Of a stretch of DNA of 57,611 nucleotides, positions 17,229 to 24,714 are shown piece by piece. How positions within the stretch are numbered: position 1 is the first letter of the stretch; every line of letters starts with the position of its first letter. Source of the DNA: Pseudomonadota bacterium (lineage in GTDB: Bacteria; Pseudomonadota; Gammaproteobacteria; Steroidobacterales; Steroidobacteraceae); NCBI GenBank assembly GCA_021792555.1, contig JAJYUL010000020.1:1-57611 (forward strand), in the 5' to 3' direction. The notes below the pieces were generated by a model. It was not told the origin of the DNA. It did not search any database and worked only from the letters and a program-made list of their open reading frames with translations. Position numbers and translations under genes: made by a program.

Positions 17229-17897
17229 TCACTCCACGGCGTGTGCCGGCGGGCCGAGCTCGAGCAGACGGCAGACGTCCGCGTCTTCGAGCTGCTCGAA
17301 GCGCTCGTACCACTGGCCGACGGCGAGGAGCTCCGGCGGGGTCTGCAGGATCACGAGCCGATCGGCCTCGCGTCGCACCCGCGCGGCCGCCTCGGGCGAG
17401 CCCACCGGAACGGCGGCGATGATGCTCGCAGCGCCCGCCTGGCGCGCGGCCCGCACCGCAGCGAGCATGGTCGCTCCCGTGGCGAGTCCATCGTCGACCA
17501 GGAGCACGGTTTTCCCGTGCAGATCGAGCGGGCCCCGTCCGGGGCGGTAGCGCCGCTCGCGGCGCTCGATCTCCTGCAGCGCCGCGGCGCGCAGGGGCTC
17601 GAGCGCCGCGCCGCTGGAGGGTCCGATGTGCTCCTCCCAGATGACGATGCCGCCGGAGGCGGCCGCGCCGATCGCCAGCTCAGGATTGTGCGGCAGGGCA
17701 ATCTTGCGCACGATGAGGACATCGAGCGGTGCGTGCAGCGCCGCGGCGACCTCGTGCGCCACGGCCACCCCGCCGCGCGGCAGGCCGAGCACCAGCACGG
17801 GCGGTGCAAGGGGCAGCCGGCGCAACGCCTGCGCGAGCGCCGCGCCGGCGGCGGCGCGATCGGCAAAGACACGCGCGGGTGCGCGCATGCGCATCAT
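17229..17897 (-). CDS. Phosphoribosyltransferase-fold protein
   Basis: 222 residues from ATG 17897, which has GGGGG just upstream; two more ATGs follow within four codons, so the exact start is uncertain. Features: LVLGLPRGGVAVAHEVAAAL near 32 (PP-loop region), DVLIVRKIALPHNPELAIGA, and the 13-residue PRPP-binding motif VLLVDDGLATGAT near 130. This is the PF00156 type found as stand-alone predicted phosphoribosyltransferases, often near stress genes. The nucleobase or other acceptor cannot be deduced. First gene of the operon with the archaeal-type MAT (6-nt gap). Confidence 0.88.
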   Translation of the reverse strand: MMRMRAPARVFADRAAAGAALAQALRRLPLAPPVLVLGLPRGGVAVAHEVAAALHAPLDVLIVRKIALPHNPELAIGAAASGGIVIWEEHIGPSSGAALEPLRAAALQEIERRERRYRPGRGPLDLHGKTVLLVDDGLATGATMLAAVRAARQAGAASIIAAVPVGSPEAAARVRREADRLVILQTPPELLAVGQWYERFEQLEDADVCRLLELGPPAHAVE

Positions 17898-18159
17898 GCA
17901 ACCCCCGAGGGCAACTCTGTTGAGGCAGGACCGTGCTCCGCCCGGCACGTGCCCCGTGCGGCCACAATCCTCAAGGCTATTGAGCCACGGGCGCTGCCGC
18001 TGCGGCCATCCGTATCATTGCGGGTGCCGGGGGGAGCTGGCGCGTACCGCGCCCGGCGCCTGGGGCAACTACCTAGCGGGGTGCGGTCGTTGCGGCTTCA
18101 CGGCGCGGGCCCAGGGTGAAATCCTCGCCCGTTGGGAGAACGGTCAAGGGGAGGGAGGG

Positions 18160-19083
18160 ATGATCTGGCGTCGGCTGATGCTGGCGGTGTCGGGACTGGA
18201 GCTCGTTCCGATTCATGTGCTCGATCGGGTCGGGCGCCTGGCGCGCGCCTTCGGCGCGCATGTGGAGCTCTTCCATTGTCTCTACGAGCCGGAGGCCGTG
18301 CAGGCCGAGACCGCGCACGGGCGGGCCGGCAGTGTCATCGCCGCGCGCGTCGAGGAGCGGCGGCGGCGTCTGGAGCGCCTCGCCGACATCCTGCGCGACC
18401 AGGGCGTCACGGTCAGCACGACCGTGCGGTGGGATTTCCCGACCTACGAGGGGATCATCCGCCAGGCGCTGCGCTACAAGCCCGAGCTGCTGATCGTGCC
18501 GGCCATTGCGCTCGAGGAGACGCTGCGCACGCTCGTCTATCGCGAGCAGCGCCTGATCGAGCAGGCGCCCTGCGCCGTGCTGTTCGTGAAGACCCGCGAG
18601 ACCTATTCGAAAGGCTGCATCGTCGCCGCGGTCGATCCGCGCCGCACCCCGGATCTCGGCGGGGATCTCGATGAGGCGGCGATCGGCGCGGCCAAGACGC
18701 TCGCCGGCGCGCTTGGCGAGGTCCCGGTGCATCTGTTTCACGCCGCGCAGAGCGCAGAGGGCGGCGTCTCGAGCGCGCTCGCTTCGGTCACCGAGGCGCA
18801 GGTGCGCCACCTCGCCGAGCTGCACGGGATCCCGGCGCGGGAGGTGCGCGTGGAGTTCGGCGAGCCGGGCGAAACCCTGGCGATGTACGTGCGCGAAGCG
18901 CGGGCGCAAGCGCTGGTGTTCGGTGTCCGCCGCGCCTCGGGAGCGCTGCGGGAGCCGGACGAGCGGCTTGCCGAACGGCTGGTCGATGAGATCGAGTGCG
19001 ACCTGCTCATCGTCAAGACGCGCTATGAGCACGCCGCGGTCGGCGCCCAACCCGCCCCGGCCGTGCTGCCGCAGCCGCTGTAG
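18160..19083 (+). CDS. Tandem universal stress protein (two Usp domains)
   Basis: 307 residues; ATG 18160 is preceded by the strong site GGGGAGGGAGGG, so the long upstream extension of the frame is not coding. Domain one runs from MIWRRLMLAVSGLEL to about residue 145 (APCAVLFVK), domain two from KGCIVAAVDPR to LLIVKTR. The usual nucleotide-binding G-2x-G-9x-G(S/T) motif is missing from both C-terminal halves (VPAIALEETLR..., VFGVRRASGALRE...), so it may belong to the class that does not bind ATP. It is transcribed away from the phosphoribosyltransferase/MAT operon and converges with the Lon-family gene (about 11 nt between stops). Confidence 0.88.
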   Translation: MIWRRLMLAVSGLELVPIHVLDRVGRLARAFGAHVELFHCLYEPEAVQAETAHGRAGSVIAARVEERRRRLERLADILRDQGVTVSTTVRWDFPTYEGIIRQALRYKPELLIVPAIALEETLRTLVYREQRLIEQAPCAVLFVKTRETYSKGCIVAAVDPRRTPDLGGDLDEAAIGAAKTLAGALGEVPVHLFHAAQSAEGGVSSALASVTEAQVRHLAELHGIPAREVRVEFGEPGETLAMYVREARAQALVFGVRRASGALREPDERLAERLVDEIECDLLIVKTRYEHAAVGAQPAPAVLPQPL

Positions 19084-19094
19084 CGGCCGGCGCC

Positions 19095-21527
19095 TCAGCG
19101 GCCCGGCGCGCTGAGCGGTGCGGCCGTGCGCACGAAGGCCTGCCGGCGCTGGGCGAGCGCTGCGAGGCGCGCCTCGGCGCGCGCGTTCACCGAGCCGGAG
19201 GGGTAGTGGCCCGCCGCATCGGGCGCACCGGCCGGCAGCCCCGTGAGCAGCGCGATGGCCTCATCGAGCGCCGTGACGGCATGGATGTGAAACATGCCGT
19301 GCTCGACGGCATCGACCACCTCCTCATCGAGCATCAGGTGCTCGACGTTGCCCGCCGGCAGGATCACGCCCTGGCTGCCCGTGAGGCCGCGCTGGCGGCA
19401 GGTGGCGAAGAACCCTTCGACTTTCTCGTTGACTGCGCCGATCACCTGCACGCTCCCGTGCTGGTTGATCGAGCCGGTCACCGCGAGGGACTGGCTGAGC
19501 GGCACCGCCGCGATGGCCGAGAGCAGCGCGCAGGCTTCGGCGAGCGAGGCGCTGTCGCCCTCGACCCCGCCGTAGCTCTGCTCGAACACCAGGCTCGCGT
19601 GCAGCGACAGCGGGTGCTCGGCGCCGAAGCGTGCGCCGATCAGCGCCGCGAGGATCAGCACGCCCTTGGAGTGAATCGCTCCGCCGAGTTTGACCTCCCG
19701 CTCGATATCGACCACCTCGCCCTCCCCCAGGCGCACCGCGGCGGTGATGCGCGTCGGCTGACCGAACAGTGCGTTGCCGACCTCGATGACCGAGAGGCCA
19801 TTGATCTGCCCGAGGGCCTCCCCGCGGGTCTCGATCAGCAGCGTCTCGCGGCCGATGGCCTCGAGAACCTCCCCGTGCACGCGCGCGAGGCTCGCCCGGC
19901 GCGCGGCGATGCTGCGCGCGATGTCCTCGGCGCCGATCGCGCTGCGGCCTGCGGCCACGGCGAAATGATTCGCCTCGCGCACGGCATCCTCGATGCTGCG
20001 CAGGTGCGTGGAGAGCTTGCGCGAGTCGCCGGCGAGGCGCGAGCCGTGCTCCACCAGACGAGCCACCGCGGCCGCCTCGAGCGGCAGCAGACTCTCGCGG
20101 CGTGCGCAGAAGGCGGCTGCATTCGCGTAGCGCGCGGCGCTCTCGGGCGAGCGCTCGACGGCGTCGTCGAAGTCCGCCACGATCTTGAACAGCTCGGCGA
20201 ATTCCGCATCGTAGGCGCACAGCAGCTGATGGAGCCGTCGCGTGCCGATCAGCACCACGCGCACGTTGAGCGGAATGCGCTCGGGCTCGAGCGCTACGGT
20301 GCTGATCAGGCTCAGGCGCTGCCCGAGCGGCTCGATGCGCACGCTGTGCTCGAACAGCGCCTGCTTCAGCGCGTCCCAGGAGAACGGCTGGCTGAGCAGC
20401 CGCTCGGCATCGAGGATGAGGAATCCGCCGTTCGCGCGGTGCAGCGCGCCCGGGCGCACCAGCATGAAGTCGGTCTTGAGCACCCCGAACTGCGCGATGT
20501 TGTCGATCTCGCCGATCAGGTTCTGATAGGTGGGGTTGCCCTCGTAGACGATGGGCGCGCCGTGGCTCTCGCGCCCGTCGACGAGCACGTTCACGTCGTA
20601 GCGCGAGAGCCGCGGCTGGCTGTCGAGCGACTCCAGGCCCGGGATGGCCGGCGGGGCGGACTCCGAGCGCAGCGTGCCGCCCGCGGTGTCGATCAGATCG
20701 TCCCGCACGCTCTCGAGGTGACGGAGCACCTCGGGACAGTCCGCATAGCGCGTGCTCAACTCCTCGATGTGCACGCGCACCGTCGCGGCGGTGACCCCGC
20801 GGTCGAGCTCGCGCAGTTTGCGGTGCCGGTCGCGGTGCCAGCGCGGAATGCTCTCGAGGTGCTTGCGCAGCAGCTCCCCGACGTTCTCCATGTTGGCGCG
20901 GATGCGCGTCTGCTCCTCCTTCGAGAGCCGCTCGAACTCCTCACGCCCGAGCACCTCTCCGCGGCGCACCGGCGCGAGCCCCGCCCCGTCGGGAGTCGGG
21001 ATGAGCGCGAGCTCGCGGCTCTCGGCCTCCTTGTGCAGCTCATCGAGGGAGCGCTGCTGCAGCTGCTCGAACTCCCGCTCGACCTCGGCGCGCCGCTGAC
21101 GGTGGGCCTCGGACTCGAGCACCCCGGGCAGGCTCGCCTGCAGGTCGCGCACCAGCTCGCGCATGTCGTTCTTCAGCTGCGTGGCGCGCCCGGCGGGCAG
21201 GCGCAGCGCCTTGGGCCGCTGCGGATCATCGAAGCGGTTCAGGTAGCACCAGTCCGGCGGCTGCGCCCGGCTCGCGGCCATGCGCTCGAGGTAGCGCTGT
21301 ACGGTCGGATGGCGGCCGCTGCCCGGCTGGCCCATGACGAAGATGTTGTGATTCGCCGCCGCGATGTTCACGCCGAGCTCGAGCGCCGCGAGTGCCCGCG
21401 GCTGGCCGAGTCCCGGGTCCGGATCGGTGAGCTCCGCGGTGGTGCGGAAGGGGAACTCCTCGGGACGGCAGCGCCGGTTCAGCCGCTCAGCGGGCAGCTC
21501 CCCGGGAGCGCGCGGCTCGCCGCTCAC
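19095..21527 (-). CDS. Lon-family protease with AAA_32-type ATPase (LonH/YcbZ-like)
   Basis: Predicted ATP-dependent serine protease of 810 residues. GTG 21527 is preferred: it has GGAGGGG about 8 nt upstream and gives the N-terminus usual in this family (LPAERLNRRCRPEEFPFRTTAEL). Walker A near residue 64 reads GQPGSGRHPT, with Arg where Lys is canonical. A long coiled-coil insert covers about 130-260. The C-terminal Lon protease domain has the catalytic Ser in VEGDSASLAEACALLSAI near 657 and the Lys in AVNEKVEGFF near 700. Its start codon overlaps the stop of a small lipoprotein gene (GTGA), implying translational coupling. Confidence 0.9.
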   Translation of the reverse strand: MSGEPRAPGELPAERLNRRCRPEEFPFRTTAELTDPDPGLGQPRALAALELGVNIAAANHNIFVMGQPGSGRHPTVQRYLERMAASRAQPPDWCYLNRFDDPQRPKALRLPAGRATQLKNDMRELVRDLQASLPGVLESEAHRQRRAEVEREFEQLQQRSLDELHKEAESRELALIPTPDGAGLAPVRRGEVLGREEFERLSKEEQTRIRANMENVGELLRKHLESIPRWHRDRHRKLRELDRGVTAATVRVHIEELSTRYADCPEVLRHLESVRDDLIDTAGGTLRSESAPPAIPGLESLDSQPRLSRYDVNVLVDGRESHGAPIVYEGNPTYQNLIGEIDNIAQFGVLKTDFMLVRPGALHRANGGFLILDAERLLSQPFSWDALKQALFEHSVRIEPLGQRLSLISTVALEPERIPLNVRVVLIGTRRLHQLLCAYDAEFAELFKIVADFDDAVERSPESAARYANAAAFCARRESLLPLEAAAVARLVEHGSRLAGDSRKLSTHLRSIEDAVREANHFAVAAGRSAIGAEDIARSIAARRASLARVHGEVLEAIGRETLLIETRGEALGQINGLSVIEVGNALFGQPTRITAAVRLGEGEVVDIEREVKLGGAIHSKGVLILAALIGARFGAEHPLSLHASLVFEQSYGGVEGDSASLAEACALLSAIAAVPLSQSLAVTGSINQHGSVQVIGAVNEKVEGFFATCRQRGLTGSQGVILPAGNVEHLMLDEEVVDAVEHGMFHIHAVTALDEAIALLTGLPAGAPDAAGHYPSGSVNARAEARLAALAQRRQAFVRTAAPLSAPGR

Positions 21528-21688
21528 GGCGCGGCCCCTCCCGGGCGCCGCGCAGGCGCGTTCGGGCGCTCGGCCCGTCGGGTGGCAATGGGCTTGCCCG
21601 GGCGCGGCAGGCGGCGGTGGCAGCCGGCCGGCAGGGCGAGGGCGAGCAGCAGGACGGACAGGCCGCAGAGGCGTTGCGCGGGGCTCAT
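21524..21688 (-). CDS. Small predicted lipoprotein (54 aa) coupled to the Lon-family gene
   Basis: Read directly from the reverse strand. ATG 21688 has GGAGCG about 7 nt upstream. The protein starts MSPAQRLCGLSVLLLALALP and continues AGCHRRLPRPGK, i.e. a short positively charged n-region, a leucine-rich hydrophobic core and a lipobox LPAG before Cys23. The 31-residue mature part is basic and Pro/Ala/Arg-rich with no recognisable fold. Its TGA (21526-21524) overlaps the GTG start of the protease gene in a GTGA quartet. It could be a real small lipoprotein or a leader peptide for coupling; not known to me as a family. Confidence 0.55.
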   Translation of the reverse strand: MSPAQRLCGLSVLLLALALPAGCHRRLPRPGKPIATRRAERPNAPARRPGGAAP

Positions 21689-21881
21689 CGGGGCGCTCCA
21701 TGGGCACTTTGCGGCCGCTGCCGCACCGCCCCCTTACTATGCGATCCGGCCGGCCCCCGACATCCGCACAAGCCGCGCCCGGCTGCGCTTGAGCGCAGCG
21801 TCTGCCGTAGCGCGGGCGCAATTTGCTATCCTTCGCGGTTTAATTGCCAGCGCCCGCCCGAAAGGCCGGTCCGTACTGCCC

Positions 21882-23786
21882 ATGCTGCAAAAACTCACCG
21901 ACAGCCTCGCGACCCACAAGTGGTTCTGGTACACGATTCTCGGCGCGCTCGCGCTGGTGTTCGCCGCCTGGGGCGCCTATGGCATCGTGAACCTGAACTT
22001 CGGCACCAGCAGCTACGCGGCCACGGTGAACGGCACGCACATCAGCCTGCAGCAGGCGCAGAGCGCCTGGCTGCGCGAGCAGGGGCAGATCGAGCAGGCC
22101 TACGGCGGCAATGTGCCGAGCAGCCTGCGCAAGCACCTGCAGAACGAGGTGCTCGAGGAGCTGATCCGCGAGGCGCTCATGTCGCAGCGCACCGAGCAGC
22201 TCGGTTACCGGGTCTCGCGCGCCGACCTCATCGCGGCGATCCGCGCCGTGCCGTCCTTCCAGGTCGCCGGCCACTACTCGGCGCAGGCGGCCGAGGACGT
22301 GCTCACCGAGGCCGGGGTGTCCCTGCCGCAGTTCGAGAGCGAGCTCAAGAGCGAGCTGCGCCGCGATCAGCTGGTCTCGGGCATCCGCTCCTCGGACTTC
22401 CTGACGCCGGTGGAGATACAGCGGGCCAATGCGCTTGAGGATGAGCAGCGCGACGTGCAGTACCTGCAGTTCCCCGCCAGCCGCTACGCGAGCACAGCGC
22501 CGGTGAGCGCAGCCCAGATCCAGGCCTACTACCAGGCGCACCGGGCCGACTATCTCATCCCCGAGTCGGTCGACCTGCGCTATGCGCAGCTCACCCTCGC
22601 GCAGGTGCGCCAGAGCGAGAAGCCCTCCGATGCGGCGCTCCAGGCGCTCTACCAGAAGGAGATCCATCAGTTCGTGGTGCCCGAGCGGCGCGAGGCGAGC
22701 CACATCCTGATCCTCTTCGGCAAGGATCCCAAGGCCGCGCTCAAGAAGGCCGAGCACATTCTGCAGCTCGCCCGCTCGGGGGCGAACTTCGCGGCGCTCG
22801 CGAAGAAGTATTCCCAGGATCCGGGCTCGGCCCGCAACGGCGGCAACCTCGGGTGGATCGGCCGGCACGGGTTCGTCAAGGCATTCACCCAGGCGCTGTT
22901 TGCGATCCCGAAGGTCGGGGACATCGTCGGGCCGGTCAAGAGCCCCTACGGCTATCACATCATCCGTCTCGATGCGATCCAGCCGGGGCACACCCGCTCC
23001 TTCGCCGAGGTCAAATCGCAGCTGGCCGCTCAGCTGGCGCGCAGCGGCGCGACCAGCCGCTTCGGCCGGATCGAGGACCGGCTGCAGAACGCGATCAACG
23101 TGCCCGGCGCGAGTCTCGATGCGATCGCCAAGCGCTATGGGCTCACCACCGGGGAGATTCCGCTGTTCCTGCGCGGCAAGGGCGCCGCGCCGCTCGGGGC
23201 CGCCCCCTCGGTGCAGAGCCTGGTGTTCGGCAGCGCGGCGATTGCCACCGGCGCGATCGGCGGCCCGGTCATCCTCGACAACAACCGCATGGTGCTCGTG
23301 AAGGTGATCGCGCGCCACGGTCCGCAGGTCAAGCCGCTCGCCGAGGTCCGCTCGAGCATCGTCGCGGCGATCCGCGCCCGGCGCGCCGAGCAGGCCGCGC
23401 TCGCGGCGGCCGAGGCGGCCCGGCAGAAGCTCGCCGCGGGCGAGCCGTTCGCGCGCGTGGCGGGCGCGCTGCACCTGAAAGTCGCGCCGGCGAAGTTCAT
23501 CGGCCGTGATGATCCGTCCGTGCCGGCCGAGGTCATCAAGCTCGCGTTCGCCGCGCCGAAGCCGCACGGCGGGCCGGTCTACGAGGCGAAGCCGCTCGCG
23601 GGGGAGAAGGGGGCGGTGCTGCTCGCGCTGACCGGGGTGCGGATCGCGCCCGAGCAGAACCCGCTCACGACTCGCACGCGGCTCGTGCAGCAGCTGCGCA
23701 CCGATGCCGACGGAGACGTCGTGGGTTACATCACCCAGATGCGGGCCACGGCCAAGGTGCGCAAGAACCCGAACGCCTTCCAGTAG
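21882..23786 (+). CDS. ppiD: Periplasmic folding chaperone / peptidyl-prolyl isomerase PpiD
   Basis: 634 residues, ATG 21882. An N-terminal signal anchor (HKWFWYTILGALALVFAAWGAYGIV, residues about 12-36) holds it in the inner membrane facing the periplasm. A SurA-like chaperone domain follows (VNGTHISLQQAQSAW...), then a parvulin PPIase domain (EASHILILFGKD ... FAALAKKYSQDPGSARNGGNLGWIGRHGFVKAF ... GPVKSPYGYHIIRL, residues about 268-365) and a C-terminal chaperone region. Length matches E. coli PpiD (623). It helps newly exported proteins fold near SecYEG. It is divergent from the lipoprotein/Lon-family pair; in enterobacteria ppiD follows lon, so proximity to a Lon-type gene is suggestive. 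The frame runs on far upstream, antisense to the protease gene, which is not coding. Confidence 0.93.
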   Translation: MLQKLTDSLATHKWFWYTILGALALVFAAWGAYGIVNLNFGTSSYAATVNGTHISLQQAQSAWLREQGQIEQAYGGNVPSSLRKHLQNEVLEELIREALMSQRTEQLGYRVSRADLIAAIRAVPSFQVAGHYSAQAAEDVLTEAGVSLPQFESELKSELRRDQLVSGIRSSDFLTPVEIQRANALEDEQRDVQYLQFPASRYASTAPVSAAQIQAYYQAHRADYLIPESVDLRYAQLTLAQVRQSEKPSDAALQALYQKEIHQFVVPERREASHILILFGKDPKAALKKAEHILQLARSGANFAALAKKYSQDPGSARNGGNLGWIGRHGFVKAFTQALFAIPKVGDIVGPVKSPYGYHIIRLDAIQPGHTRSFAEVKSQLAAQLARSGATSRFGRIEDRLQNAINVPGASLDAIAKRYGLTTGEIPLFLRGKGAAPLGAAPSVQSLVFGSAAIATGAIGGPVILDNNRMVLVKVIARHGPQVKPLAEVRSSIVAAIRARRAEQAALAAAEAARQKLAAGEPFARVAGALHLKVAPAKFIGRDDPSVPAEVIKLAFAAPKPHGGPVYEAKPLAGEKGAVLLALTGVRIAPEQNPLTTRTRLVQQLRTDADGDVVGYITQMRATAKVRKNPNAFQ

Positions 23787-23846
23787 CCCGCGGGTCGGTG
23801 AGTCCCGGGGGAGGGCCGCGGGTGCGCGGTCCGGCGGGACCGGCGC

Positions 23847-24644
23847 TCAGGCCGGCTCGCCGTCCGGGAAGCTCATGCCGACGGTGCTGAAGCCCCCATC
23901 CACGTAGAGGATCTCGCCGGTGATCCCGGCTGCGAGGTCCGAGCACAGGAAGGCCGCGGCGTTGCCCACGTCCTCCTGCGTCACGTTGCGGCGCAGCGGG
24001 GCCACTTCGGCCACCCGGTTCAGCATCTTGCGAAAGCCCGCGATGCCCGCCGCGGCGAGCGTCTTGATGGGGCCAGCGGAGATGCCGTTGACCCGGATGC
24101 CGCGCGGGCCGAGGTCCGCGGCGAGGAAGCGCACATTGGCCTCCAGACTCGCCTTGGCGAGCCCCATGACGTTGTAACTCGGGATCGAGCGGACCGCACC
24201 GAGGTAGGACAGGGTCAGCAGCGCCCCGGCGCGCCCGGCCATCAGCGGCGCCGCGCCGCGCGCGAGCGCCGTGAAACTGTAGCTCGACACGTCGTGGGCG
24301 ATCCGGAAGACCTCGCGGCTGGTGTTCTCGAGGAAGCTTCCGGACACCCCCTCCCGGGGCGCAAACGCCACGGCGTGCACCACGATGTCGAGGTGGCCCC
24401 ACTCGCGCCTCAAGAGCGCGAAGGCCGCGTCGATCTGCGCGTCGTCGGTGACATCGAGCGGCATCGTCAGATGCGAGCCGATCGAGGCGGCCAGCGTCTC
24501 GACACGCTCCTTCATCTTCTCGTTCACGTATGAGAAGGCGAGCTCCGCGCCCTCGCGCTGCAGCGCCTGCGCGATGCCCCAGGCGATGGACCGGTCCGAT
24601 GCGACCCCGACGATGAAGGCGCGCTTACCCGAGAGAAATCCCAT
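23847..24644 (-). CDS. fabI: Enoyl-[acyl-carrier-protein] reductase (NADH)
   Basis: Catalyses the last step of each fatty-acid elongation round in the cytosol. 265 residues, ATG 24644 with AGGGG upstream. The FabI-type cofactor motif is [16 protein letters not shown] at the N-terminus; [13 protein letters not shown] near residue 93 and [22 protein letters not shown] with the catalytic Tyr-x6-Lys at about 157 and 164. The C-terminus [17 protein letters not shown] is typical. It lies downstream of mltD on the same strand, with a strong hairpin in between (see that entry). Confidence 0.96.
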   Translation of the reverse strand: MGFLSGKRAFIVGVASDRSIAWGIAQALQREGAELAFSYVNEKMKERVETLAASIGSHLTMPLDVTDDAQIDAAFALLRREWGHLDIVVHAVAFAPREGVSGSFLENTSREVFRIAHDVSSYSFTALARGAAPLMAGRAGALLTLSYLGAVRSIPSYNVMGLAKASLEANVRFLAADLGPRGIRVNGISAGPIKTLAAAGIAGFRKMLNRVAEVAPLRRNVTQEDVGNAAAFLCSDLAAGITGEILYVDGGFSTVGMSFPDGEPA

Positions 24645-24661
24645 ATCGACAGCCCCTGCAC

Positions 24662-24699
24662 AGAAAAACGGCCCGGACGCCCCGTGGGGCGCCCGGGCC
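24662..24699 (-). terminator. Strong hairpin plus T-tract between mltD and fabI
   Basis: On the minus strand the stem uses 24686-24699 paired with 24670-24683: GGCCCGGGCGCCCC-type arms with one mismatch, followed by TTTTT (24668-24664). It looks like a textbook intrinsic terminator for mltD. The T-tract ends only about 20 nt upstream of the fabI ATG, leaving no room for a fabI promoter downstream of it. Confidence 0.75.
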
Positions 24700-24714
24700 G
24701 GCAGTGTAGACCAA

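Noticed and set aside
17626-18159. N-terminal extension of the Usp frame
   Set aside because: The strong GGGGAGGGAGGG site directly before ATG 18160 and the start of the Usp fold fix the start; the upstream part is antisense to the phosphoribosyltransferase gene.
19206-21881. Very long open frame (about 890 codons) upstream of and in frame with ppiD, antisense to the Lon-family gene
   Set aside because: Composition is Arg/Ala/His/Asp-rich without domains; it is the mirror of a GC-rich coding strand. The real ppiD start at 21882 begins with a signal anchor.
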